In this document: positions 34,419-41,557 of the stretch, piece by piece
Numbering within the stretch: position 1 is the first letter of the stretch
Layout of the letters: each line of letters opens with the position of its first letter
NCBI RefSeq assembly: GCF_029323795.1
Contig: NZ_CP119758.1
Coordinates: 1,054,001-1,118,000, forward strand
Origin: Zobellia alginiliquefaciens
GTDB lineage: Bacteria > Bacteroidota > Bacteroidia > Flavobacteriales > Flavobacteriaceae
DNA length: 64,000 nt
Direction of reading: 5' to 3'
The notes under the pieces: generated by a model
The model's input: only the letters and a program-made list of their open reading frames with translations
Database searches by the model: none
Told to the model about the DNA's origin: nothing
Translations under genes and position numbers: made by a program

Positions 34419-35591
34419 ATGTCAACAGAAAAATCATCAGACTACTTTTCGTCACCATTTAAATTGGGAATCCTAGGCGGTGGCCAACTTGGAAAAATGC
34501 TACTTTACGAAACCCGTAAATTTGATATTCATACCGTAGTTATGGACTCTTCGGACGAAGCGCCTTCAAAAATAGCATGTAATGAATTTATTTTGGGCGA
34601 CCTGATGGATTTTGATGCCGTATATAATTTGGGAAAGCAGGTAGATGTACTTACCATAGAAATTGAAAACGTAAATGTTGATGCCCTGGAAAAACTTGAA
34701 GACGAAGGTTTAAAGGTTTTTCCTCCTACCAGAGCACTAAGAATTATTCAGAACAAGGCAAAACAGAAGCTTTTTTACGTGGATAATAACATACCTACAG
34801 CCAATTTTCAAAGGTTTGCGTATAAAAGTGAAATAAAAGATAGTATTTCAAACGAAGCGCTTTCATTTCCTTTTATCTGGAAAGCAGCCCAATTTGGCTA
34901 CGATGGCCAAGGCGTAAAAGTTGTTCGTAAGATTGAAGATTTAGACGGGCTGCCTTCCGGTGAGTGTATTGCCGAAGAAATGATCGACTTTAAAAATGAG
35001 CTTGCCGTTATCGTAAGCCGAAGTGCTAGTGGTGAGGTAAAAACCTATCCAGTGGTAGAAATGGAATTTCACCCGGAGGCTAATCAAGTAGAATATGTAA
35101 TCTGCCCTGCAAGAATAGACGGTACGGTTGCTGACAAAGCGCAGGAAATAGCTTTAAAAGTTTCGGAAAAAATACAGCATGTGGGGCTTTTGGCAGTAGA
35201 ACTTTTTCAAACCAAAGATGACCAAATAATGGTTAACGAAGTTGCTCCAAGACCGCATAACAGCGGGCATTATAGCATAGAGGCTAGTTACACCAATCAA
35301 TTTGAACAACACATACGTGCTATTTTAGATTTGCCTTTGGGCGATACTAAAAGTAAAGTAACGGGCATCATGGTTAATTTAGTAGGTGCAGAAGGCCATA
35401 CCGGTGAGGTTACCTATGAAAATATGTCCGAAATTTTAGGAATGGAAGGAGTTACGCCTCATATTTACGGCAAAAAAGAAACCCGTCCCTTTAGAAAAAT
35501 GGGCCACGTAACCATAGTAAACGAATCTATTTCCGAAGCACGTAAAATTGCGCAACAAGTAAAGGAAACTATTAAAGTGATAAGCAAATAA
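34419..35591 (+). CDS. purK: 5-(carboxyamino)imidazole ribonucleotide synthase
   Basis: A 390-residue ATP-grasp enzyme that makes N5-CAIR from AIR, bicarbonate and ATP in de novo purine synthesis. The pre-ATP-grasp domain carries LGILGGGQLGKML near 18-30. The ATP-grasp core shows FIWKAAQFGYDGQGVKVV, CIAEEMIDFKNELAVIVSR and NEVAPRPHNSGHYSIEA. Length is normal, with a slight N-terminal extension (MSTEKSSDYFSSPF). The gene is followed after 3 bases by purE, the next enzyme, in a clear operon. Confidence 0.96.
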   Translation: MSTEKSSDYFSSPFKLGILGGGQLGKMLLYETRKFDIHTVVMDSSDEAPSKIACNEFILGDLMDFDAVYNLGKQVDVLTIEIENVNVDALEKLEDEGLKVFPPTRALRIIQNKAKQKLFYVDNNIPTANFQRFAYKSEIKDSISNEALSFPFIWKAAQFGYDGQGVKVVRKIEDLDGLPSGECIAEEMIDFKNELAVIVSRSASGEVKTYPVVEMEFHPEANQVEYVICPARIDGTVADKAQEIALKVSEKIQHVGLLAVELFQTKDDQIMVNEVAPRPHNSGHYSIEASYTNQFEQHIRAILDLPLGDTKSKVTGIMVNLVGAEGHTGEVTYENMSEILGMEGVTPHIYGKKETRPFRKMGHVTIVNESISEARKIAQQVKETIKVISK

Positions 35592-35594
35592 ATT

Positions 35595-36086
35595 ATGAGT
35601 AAAGTAGCCGTAGTAATGGGCAGCACCAGCGATTTGCCTGTAATGCAAGACGCCATAGATATATTAAAAGGTTTTGATATTGAGGTTGACGTAGATATTG
35701 TATCTGCCCACAGAACCCCCGAAAAACTTTTTGATTTCAGTAAAAATGCACATACTAACGGTTATACGGTTATTATTGCCGGCGCCGGTGGGGCGGCCCA
35801 CCTTCCCGGTATGGTGGCATCTATGTCTCCATTGCCAGTAATTGGAGTACCTGTAAAAAGCAGTAATTCCATTGATGGTTGGGATTCTGTTTTATCTATC
35901 CTTCAAATGCCAGGTGGCGTTCCTGTGGCTACCGTAGCACTTAATGGAGCTAAAAATGCCGGTATTTTGGCCGCTCAAATCATAGGTAGTTCGGACAAAT
36001 GTGTTCTTGACAAAATTATCCTCTACAAAGAAGGCCTTAAGCAAAAGGTAATAGAAGGCGCTAAATCCGTTAGTGCCAAGAAATAA
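35595..36086 (+). CDS. purE: N5-carboxyaminoimidazole ribonucleotide mutase
   Basis: A 163-residue class I PurE that converts N5-CAIR to CAIR. It has MGSTSDLPVM near 8-17, the catalytic-region SAHRTPEKLF and the GAGGAAHLPGM loop with the active-site His. It follows purK with a gap of three bases and precedes a small EF-hand membrane protein and an M3 peptidase in the same direction. Length and motifs are normal. Confidence 0.96.
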   Translation: MSKVAVVMGSTSDLPVMQDAIDILKGFDIEVDVDIVSAHRTPEKLFDFSKNAHTNGYTVIIAGAGGAAHLPGMVASMSPLPVIGVPVKSSNSIDGWDSVLSILQMPGGVPVATVALNGAKNAGILAAQIIGSSDKCVLDKIILYKEGLKQKVIEGAKSVSAKK

Positions 36087-36114
36087 AAGTATAGGTCATC
36101 AAAAATTATCTTTT

Positions 36115-36516
36115 ATGAATTACCCGTCACTTATTGGTTTTATACTCGGTGTAACTGCTATTATTATTTTGGCAATTATTGAGAAAAAAATCACGAACGG
36201 ATACCTAAGAAGTATTTGGAGAAGTTCGTTATTTTTCTTTTCTATGTATGTTTTGATTCTTATTTTGGTTTTTATCCGTTGGAAGTATTACGAAATGCAG
36301 TTAGTCCATTTTGACCTTAATGGAGATGGAAGCATAGGGCTCACGGAATACACGGACCAATATAGGTTTGTAAGAGATAAAGTATTGACCGGGGCGGACC
36401 GCAATTTTGCCTTTGTCACCGGAGCCGCTTTATCTGCTCTCCTAGCGGGTCTTGCCCTTATTTTAGACCTAGTAAATACTAAGATACAGTTAAAGAACAA
36501 TCCCATAAAATCTTAA
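36115..36516 (+). CDS. Small membrane protein with one EF-hand
   Basis: A protein of 133 residues from the ATG at 36115; the overlapping earlier start inside purE adds only 14 unlikely residues. It has three hydrophobic segments (about 5-21, 38-55 and 102-122). Between the second and third lies DLNGDGSIGLTEY at 67-79, a textbook EF-hand loop with Asp67, Asn69, Asp71, Ser73 and Glu78 as calcium ligands. No larger family is recognised. It may sense calcium at the membrane (inference). The gap to the M3 peptidase is 22 bases, so cotranscription with it is likely. Confidence 0.75.
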   Translation: MNYPSLIGFILGVTAIIILAIIEKKITNGYLRSIWRSSLFFFSMYVLILILVFIRWKYYEMQLVHFDLNGDGSIGLTEYTDQYRFVRDKVLTGADRNFAFVTGAALSALLAGLALILDLVNTKIQLKNNPIKS

Positions 36517-36538
36517 AACCCACAAAATCTTACGTCAT

Positions 36539-38557
36539 ATGAATCCTTTATTGACTCCTTTTGATACAGCCCCATTCTCTAAAATTGAAAATTCTCATTT
36601 TCAGCCTGCCTTTTTACAGGCAATGAAAGATGCAAGGGCGGAAATAGACCAAATAACGGCTAATTCAGCTGAACCTTCTTTTGAAAATACTATAGAAGCT
36701 TTGGAATTCGCAGGTCAGCAATTAGACCGTATTTCCAGCGTATTCTTTAATTTGAATTCTGCCGAGACCAATGAAGAAATTCAAAAGATAGCTCAAGAAA
36801 TTTCTCCCTTACTTTCGGAATTCAGCAATGACATTACTCTGAACGAAGCGTTGTTTAAACGTATTAAAAGCGTTTATGACCAAAAAGAAACGCTAGAGCT
36901 AACTATAGAGCAACAAACGCTACTTGATAAAAAATACAAGAGTTTCAGTAGAAACGGGGCCAATCTAAACGATGACAAAAAGAAACGTCTTCGTGAAATT
37001 GATGCCGAGCTTTCTAAGTTGAAGTTGAAATTTGGTGAGAATGTACTTGCTGAAACCAACAAATATGAAAAGCACCTTACCAATGAAAATGACTTAGACG
37101 GTCTGCCTGAAGGCGAAAAAGAGGCTGCGTCGCAAATGGCAAAATCAAAAGATAAAGACGGTTGGCTGGTAACATTAGATTACCCAAGCTACATTCCTTT
37201 TATGAAATATGCAAAAAACCGTGAGCTCCGCAAAGAGCTGGCATTGGCTTTTGGCAGTAAGGCTTTTCACAACGATGAGCTTGACAATCAGGAAAACGTG
37301 CTCAAAATTGCTAAGCTAAGGTTTGAACGCGCCAATTTATTGGGTTACAAAACGCATGCAGACTTTGTTCTAGAAGAACGTATGGCAGAAAAACCTGAGA
37401 AAGTGCATGAGTTTCTAAACGAACTCTTGGTAAAAGCCAAACCTGCTGCAGAGAAGGAGTTCTCCCAACTTGAAGATTTTGCAAAAGAACTAGACCATAT
37501 AGACGGATTGGAAAAATGGGATGGCAGTTATTACTCTGAGAAGTTGAAACAAAAGCTCTTCAACTTAGATGATGAGAAATTGAAGCCTTATTTTAAATTA
37601 GAAAATGTCATTTCAGGAGTTTTTAAAGTAGCCGAAAAATTATTCGACCTCCGATTTGAAGAAGTTTCCGATATTGATAAATATCACGAAGAAGTAAAAA
37701 CATATAGAGTTTACGATACTTCCAATAACTTTATATCTGTTTTCTATGCCGATTTTCACCCCAGAAAGGGAAAACGTGGTGGTGCTTGGATGACCAGCTA
37801 CAAACCGCAATACCAACGAAACGGAGAAAACGTACGTCCGCATATTTCCAACGTTTGTAATTTCACGCGCTCCACCCCTAGTAAGCCCTCTCTCCTAACA
37901 TTTAATGAAGTAACCACTTTATTTCATGAATTTGGTCATGGGTTACACGGTATGCTAGCAAACACAACGTACCCCAGTCTTTCGGGAACTTCAGTTTTTT
38001 GGGATTTTGTAGAACTGCCAAGTCAGGTGATGGAAAACTGGTGTTACGAAAAAGAAGCACTAGAACTTTTTGCCACGCATTACGAAACCGGGGAAGTTAT
38101 TCCTATGGAATTAGTTCAAAAAATAAAAGAATCCTCAACTTTCCAAGAAGGGATGCAAACCTTGCGTCAACTTAGCTTTGGATTGTTGGATATGTCATGG
38201 CACGGCGTCGACCCAACTAGCATTACTAATGTTAAAGTGCACGAGAGCGAAGCTTTTAAAGGTACAAACCTGTACCCGGAAACGGCAGAGACCTGTATGA
38301 GCACGGCATTCGCCCATATATTTCAAGGTGGCTATTCCTCAGGATATTACAGCTACAAATGGGCCGAAGTTTTAGATGCTGATGCTTTTGCATATTTTAA
38401 AGAAAATGGTATCTTTAATAAGGAAATAGCTACTAAATTTAAAGACAATGTTCTTTCTCAAGGTGGCACCGAAAACCCTATGGTCCTCTACAAACGTTTT
38501 AGAGGAGCTGAACCCAAAGTAGAAGCTTTATTGGAAAGAGCAGGTCTACTTAATTGA
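36539..38557 (+). CDS. M3 family oligopeptidase / peptidyl-dipeptidase
   Basis: A 672-residue zinc metallopeptidase of the M3 family (oligopeptidase A / Dcp type). The metal motif is HEFGH at 463-467, with the third ligand expected in the following ENWCYEKEALELF region. No signal peptide is present, so it is cytoplasmic and should clear peptides and signal peptide fragments. The N-terminal opening NPLLTPFDTAPFSKIEN and the family motif YYSYKWAEVLDADAFAYF are typical. The start is the ATG at 36539. It is the last gene of the purK-purE run; a strong hairpin terminator lies 140 bases beyond the stop. Confidence 0.93.
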   Translation: MNPLLTPFDTAPFSKIENSHFQPAFLQAMKDARAEIDQITANSAEPSFENTIEALEFAGQQLDRISSVFFNLNSAETNEEIQKIAQEISPLLSEFSNDITLNEALFKRIKSVYDQKETLELTIEQQTLLDKKYKSFSRNGANLNDDKKKRLREIDAELSKLKLKFGENVLAETNKYEKHLTNENDLDGLPEGEKEAASQMAKSKDKDGWLVTLDYPSYIPFMKYAKNRELRKELALAFGSKAFHNDELDNQENVLKIAKLRFERANLLGYKTHADFVLEERMAEKPEKVHEFLNELLVKAKPAAEKEFSQLEDFAKELDHIDGLEKWDGSYYSEKLKQKLFNLDDEKLKPYFKLENVISGVFKVAEKLFDLRFEEVSDIDKYHEEVKTYRVYDTSNNFISVFYADFHPRKGKRGGAWMTSYKPQYQRNGENVRPHISNVCNFTRSTPSKPSLLTFNEVTTLFHEFGHGLHGMLANTTYPSLSGTSVFWDFVELPSQVMENWCYEKEALELFATHYETGEVIPMELVQKIKESSTFQEGMQTLRQLSFGLLDMSWHGVDPTSITNVKVHESEAFKGTNLYPETAETCMSTAFAHIFQGGYSSGYYSYKWAEVLDADAFAYFKENGIFNKEIATKFKDNVLSQGGTENPMVLYKRFRGAEPKVEALLERAGLLN

Positions 38558-38696
38558 AAATATTCCCGTTTAATTAAAATAAAATTTAAAAAATATTATC
38601 CAAGATTATGTTTTGTAAGTTTTTTCTTATATATTTACTAAACATAAGTAGGTTGAAAAGGTTATATCAAAAGTAATTTTTTTAACGGTTTAAAAA
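38558..38696 (+). ncRNA. Possible 3'-UTR-derived or independent small RNA ahead of a terminator
   Basis: An A+T-rich, ORF-free stretch of about 140 bases that ends in a strong terminator at 38697. A TATGTTTTG at about 38607 resembles a -7 box with one base too many. It may be only a long 3' UTR of the M3 gene, or a short transcript of about 100 bases. No known RNA family is recognised, so this is a weak call. Confidence 0.2.
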
Positions 38697-38725
38697 GAGG
38701 GTGTGGGGACGCCCTCTTTTTTTTT
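38697..38725 (+). terminator. Strong intrinsic terminator
   Basis: GAGGGTG (38697-38703) pairs with CGCCCTC (38710-38716), one G-T pair, loop of six, followed by nine T; the A5 before the stem can extend the pairing. Confidence 0.85.
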
Positions 38726-38827
38726 GCACTTTGGTCAAATACTAATGATAGGTTAAATAATTACTATTTTTCTTATTTACATTAAACATCTCACTTCGTT
38801 TTTAGACCTTCGCAAAAAAAATTCCAC

Positions 38828-39349
38828 ATGATAATATTTGTTGATATGGACGAGGTGATAGCAGACACCTACGGAGCGCATATAGAAGTTTATAATAAAC
38901 AGTTTAATGAAAACCTTACTCTAGACTTCTTTCATGGTAGTGAAGCTTGGAACAAAGTACCGGTAGACAGACAGCAAAGTGTACGTGATCATGCGTGGAA
39001 CAGAGGTTTTTTTCGCAACCTGAAACCCATAGCCCATGGTCAAGATATCCTAAAACAATTAAGTGAGAAACATGAAGTGTACATAGCATCTGCCGCCATG
39101 CAATTTCCAAACTCCTTAGAGGAAAAATCTGAGTGGTTAGACGAACACTATCCCTTTATACCTTGGCAAAACCGCATACTATGCGGACATAAACACATAT
39201 TACGTGGCGATGTACTTATTGATGATCGCAGTTACAATTTAGAAACCTTTGAAGGCAGGTCCCTTTTATTTACCTCTCCCCACAATGTAAACACCACTGG
39301 TTATGAACGGGTGAACAATTGGCTTGAGGTTGGAGAAAAACTACTTTAA
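38828..39349 (+). CDS. 5'(3')-deoxyribonucleotidase family protein
   Basis: A 173-residue HAD-type enzyme of the NT5C family. Motif I is FVDMDEV with Asp6 and Asp8; then come the cap, the SAAMQFPNSLEEK segment, and motif IV LIDDRSYNLETF. The family removes 5' phosphate from deoxyribonucleotides and helps balance dNTP pools. The stop interlocks with that of the convergent rhodanese gene (TTAA shared at 39346-39349). No paired operon partner is seen. Confidence 0.88.
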   Translation: MIIFVDMDEVIADTYGAHIEVYNKQFNENLTLDFFHGSEAWNKVPVDRQQSVRDHAWNRGFFRNLKPIAHGQDILKQLSEKHEVYIASAAMQFPNSLEEKSEWLDEHYPFIPWQNRILCGHKHILRGDVLIDDRSYNLETFEGRSLLFTSPHNVNTTGYERVNNWLEVGEKLL

Positions 39350-39705
39350 TTTTTTTTATCAGAAATAAAAGCATCGTAGCCGCCCTCTAGATCAATCACT
39401 TGTTTAAAACCAAGAGAGTCTAGAACGTGAGCAGCTTTGGCACTACGGCCACCTTTTTTGCAGTAGACATAAACAGTTCTTCCCTTAGCTATCGTGTCAA
39501 TATTTTTAATAAAATCCGCATCAAAAAGATTCATGTTTACGGCCTTTTCCAAATGACCGCTAGCGTACTCATCCGGAGTACGTACATCTAATAAAATCCC
39601 GGAACCTATATCATTCTGTGAAAATTCTGTGATAGGTTTTCCCTTACTTTGAGCACAGCCCAAGTTCATAACACACAATACCAGAAGTAAGTAGTAGAAT
39701 TTCAT
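39346..39705 (-). CDS. Rhodanese-like lipoprotein
   Basis: A 119-residue protein with a lipoprotein signal (LCVMNLGC, Cys17) and a single rhodanese domain. Motifs: LLDVRTPDEYASGHLEKAVNM and the active-site loop CKKGGRSA with Cys82. Such single-domain sulfurtransferases move sulfane sulfur or act in redox stress; lipidation would place it in the periplasm at a membrane. It is divergent from the ECF sigma gene 30 bases away and interlocked with the nucleotidase gene at its 3' end. Confidence 0.87.
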   Translation of the reverse strand: MKFYYLLLVLCVMNLGCAQSKGKPITEFSQNDIGSGILLDVRTPDEYASGHLEKAVNMNLFDADFIKNIDTIAKGRTVYVYCKKGGRSAKAAHVLDSLGFKQVIDLEGGYDAFISDKKN

Positions 39706-39735
39706 AGTTTTTAAGTTTAATCAAAAATAGTAATT

Positions 39736-40380
39736 ATGGCGGCATTAAGTTATATTGATAGAGATGAAAAAAAATTGAAGGTCATTAAATCTAAATCCAT
39801 TACTTTTGATAACGACACGACACGCATGGCAGCACACCAACTAAAGCCCGATAATTGGGTAGACTTATACGCAGATTACCTTTTTAACTACGCGATAGGC
39901 CGTATTAGCGATGCTGAAGTAGCAAAAGACCTTGTTCAAGAAACTTTCATGGCCGGTTTAAAATCTGCTAAAAATTACAAGGGAGATGCTGCCGAACGTA
40001 CATGGCTAATTGCTATTTTAAAGCGAAAAGTAATTGATCATTACCGAAAAATCAATTCAAAAAAAGGAAAGGCAGAAGTACGTATGAACTACAGTTCGCA
40101 AACTGACGCTGAAGGTGATTGGCTTGAAGAACAAGTTGCGGACCCCTTTAGTTCGTTTGAAAACAGCGATATAGAGAATGAAGAATTAGGGCTTGCCATA
40201 CAATCCTGTATTTCTAAATTGCCAAAAAAACAAGCTAAGGTTTTTACAATGAAAACCATTCAAGGAGTTAGTACCGAAGATATTTGTAATGAGCTCGGTA
40301 TTAATCCGTCTAACCTCTGGGTAATGATACATAGAGCTAGAACAGCTTTAATGGGTTGCCTTAATCAAAATTGGTTTTAA
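39736..40380 (+). CDS. ECF-type sigma-70 family sigma factor
   Basis: A 214-residue sigma factor. Region 2 runs from about 40 to 105 (DLYADYLFNYAIGRI, AKDLVQETFMAGLKSA, ERTWLIAILKRKVIDHYRK). A linker of some 50 polar residues follows. Region 4 (about 155-210) contains LPKKQAKVFTMKTIQGVSTEDIC and the HTH NPSNLWVMIHRARTALMGC. A start at Met31 is possible, because the first 30 residues are not conserved-looking. The following 75-residue zinc-binding protein, 3 bases away, is its likely anti-sigma factor. Its targets are not visible here. Confidence 0.92.
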   Translation: MAALSYIDRDEKKLKVIKSKSITFDNDTTRMAAHQLKPDNWVDLYADYLFNYAIGRISDAEVAKDLVQETFMAGLKSAKNYKGDAAERTWLIAILKRKVIDHYRKINSKKGKAEVRMNYSSQTDAEGDWLEEQVADPFSSFENSDIENEELGLAIQSCISKLPKKQAKVFTMKTIQGVSTEDICNELGINPSNLWVMIHRARTALMGCLNQNWF

Positions 40381-40383
40381 ACT

Positions 40384-40611
40384 ATGATTTCTTGCGAAAA
40401 AGCCGCCATTATTTGCCAAAAATCTCAATACAAGGAGGCAAGTTTTATAGAAAAAATGAAATTACGGTTTCATGTTTTCATGTGTAAGAATTGCTCCAAA
40501 GCAACTAAGAAAAATACGCATTTAACCGCATTGTGCCAGAAAGCGGATTTACGGAGCTTAACGGAAAAAGAAAAGTTGGAAATGAAGCAACTCCTTGAAA
40601 AAAAGGATTAG
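40384..40611 (+). CDS. Small ZAS-type zinc anti-sigma factor (soluble)
   Basis: A 75-residue protein with the zinc anti-sigma motif: Cys4, then His30-x3-Cys34-x2-Cys37 (HVFMCKNC). No membrane helix follows, unlike most ZAS anti-sigmas, so it should act in the cytoplasm and could release the sigma factor on oxidation or loss of zinc, like RsrA (inference). It starts 3 bases after the sigma stop, so translation is coupled. Its stop overlaps that of the convergent UbiA-like gene (TTAG, 40608-40611). Confidence 0.8.
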   Translation: MISCEKAAIICQKSQYKEASFIEKMKLRFHVFMCKNCSKATKKNTHLTALCQKADLRSLTEKEKLEMKQLLEKKD

Positions 40612-41432
40612 AACAACTCTTTCAAAACTACCAGTAGTACCCACCAAAATATAGAAATACTTTCTACCCAGAAGGAAGCAAAATATTTATCTTGTTTCCG
40701 TTTGGTCATAAACATTGTTGCTCCCAAAATCAAAAAAATAATTCCACCAGCAATCAGTTCCGGTATAGAGGCATTATCCTTGAAAAGGATTAAAAAGAAA
40801 AAAGGCAAGGTTGCAAAAGAACCAAATATTTTAGTATTGGCAACCCCATAGCGCTGTGGTAAAGTTCTTAACTTAGGACTATCATAGGCCAAATCTCGAA
40901 TTTCAAAGGGAACCAGCAAAATTAGCACGAATAAAAAGCGCTGTACAACCTCTATCCATACATCTTTTTCCAAAGAAGCGCCTTCTGAGAGCACAGGAAG
41001 AACCACGGTTGTCCCTGCCCATACCAAAGCAACTATAAATATCTTAAGTCCACCCCAACTTCTCAGATTTTTTGCATGAGGTAATAACGGCACCGCATAA
41101 AGCCCGGTTAATGCCACCAGCATACCAACACCCATCCACACCTCTAGTTTTAAAAACCATCCGTGGTAACACGCTATTGCAAGTGCAATAAAACTAAAGA
41201 ACTGAATGTTTTTATGGTATCTATTTGCTACAAGAATATACTTCTTTGCCTCTACCCCGTACTTCACAAAATTGTAACACGCAATAGACCCCATAAATAG
41301 GAACCATGCCAAGTGATAATCCACCCCGTAACCAAGCGTTAGTTCCGTTACCAGAACAAGTGCATAAATACCTAACGCCACATGTATACTTGCGTCAAGA
41401 TAAAAATCAAAAATACGGTTTAGGAGCTTCAC
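40608..41432 (-). CDS. UbiA-like integral membrane protein
   Basis: A 274-residue protein with about eight membrane helices. The layout resembles UbiA-type prenyltransferases: the second Asp-rich motif is visible as EIRDLAYDSPKLRTLPQRYG at about 187-206. The first NDxxD motif, however, is not recognisable near NFVKYGVEAKK, so prenyl transfer is uncertain. Family members of this type occur widely in Flavobacteriaceae as hypothetical proteins. No operon partner is present; it converges on the anti-sigma gene and is divergent from gcvP. Confidence 0.65.
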   Translation of the reverse strand: MKLLNRIFDFYLDASIHVALGIYALVLVTELTLGYGVDYHLAWFLFMGSIACYNFVKYGVEAKKYILVANRYHKNIQFFSFIALAIACYHGWFLKLEVWMGVGMLVALTGLYAVPLLPHAKNLRSWGGLKIFIVALVWAGTTVVLPVLSEGASLEKDVWIEVVQRFLFVLILLVPFEIRDLAYDSPKLRTLPQRYGVANTKIFGSFATLPFFFLILFKDNASIPELIAGGIIFLILGATMFMTKRKQDKYFASFWVESISIFWWVLLVVLKELF

Positions 41433-41557
41433 CTTACTAAATTAACCAAACTGTTCATAAACTCCCCGATTAGTTAAAAACTTTCACCTAGATGAGCAAT
41501 TATGTGATTTTTTTAAGGGATTAAATGCCTAATTTTACGCCACTTTTATTTCAAGCT

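Noticed and set aside
19222-38630. TTTGTAAGTTTT(C/T)TCTTAT occurs at 19222-19240 and at 38612-38630 (18 of 19 bases).
   Set aside because: In a sequence this A+T-rich, a few such matches are expected by chance in 64 kb, and the second site lacks a proper promoter box.
41433-41557. Glycine riboswitch upstream of gcvP.
   Set aside because: The gap is only 125 bases, A+T-rich, and lacks the tandem aptamer core and any terminator hairpin.
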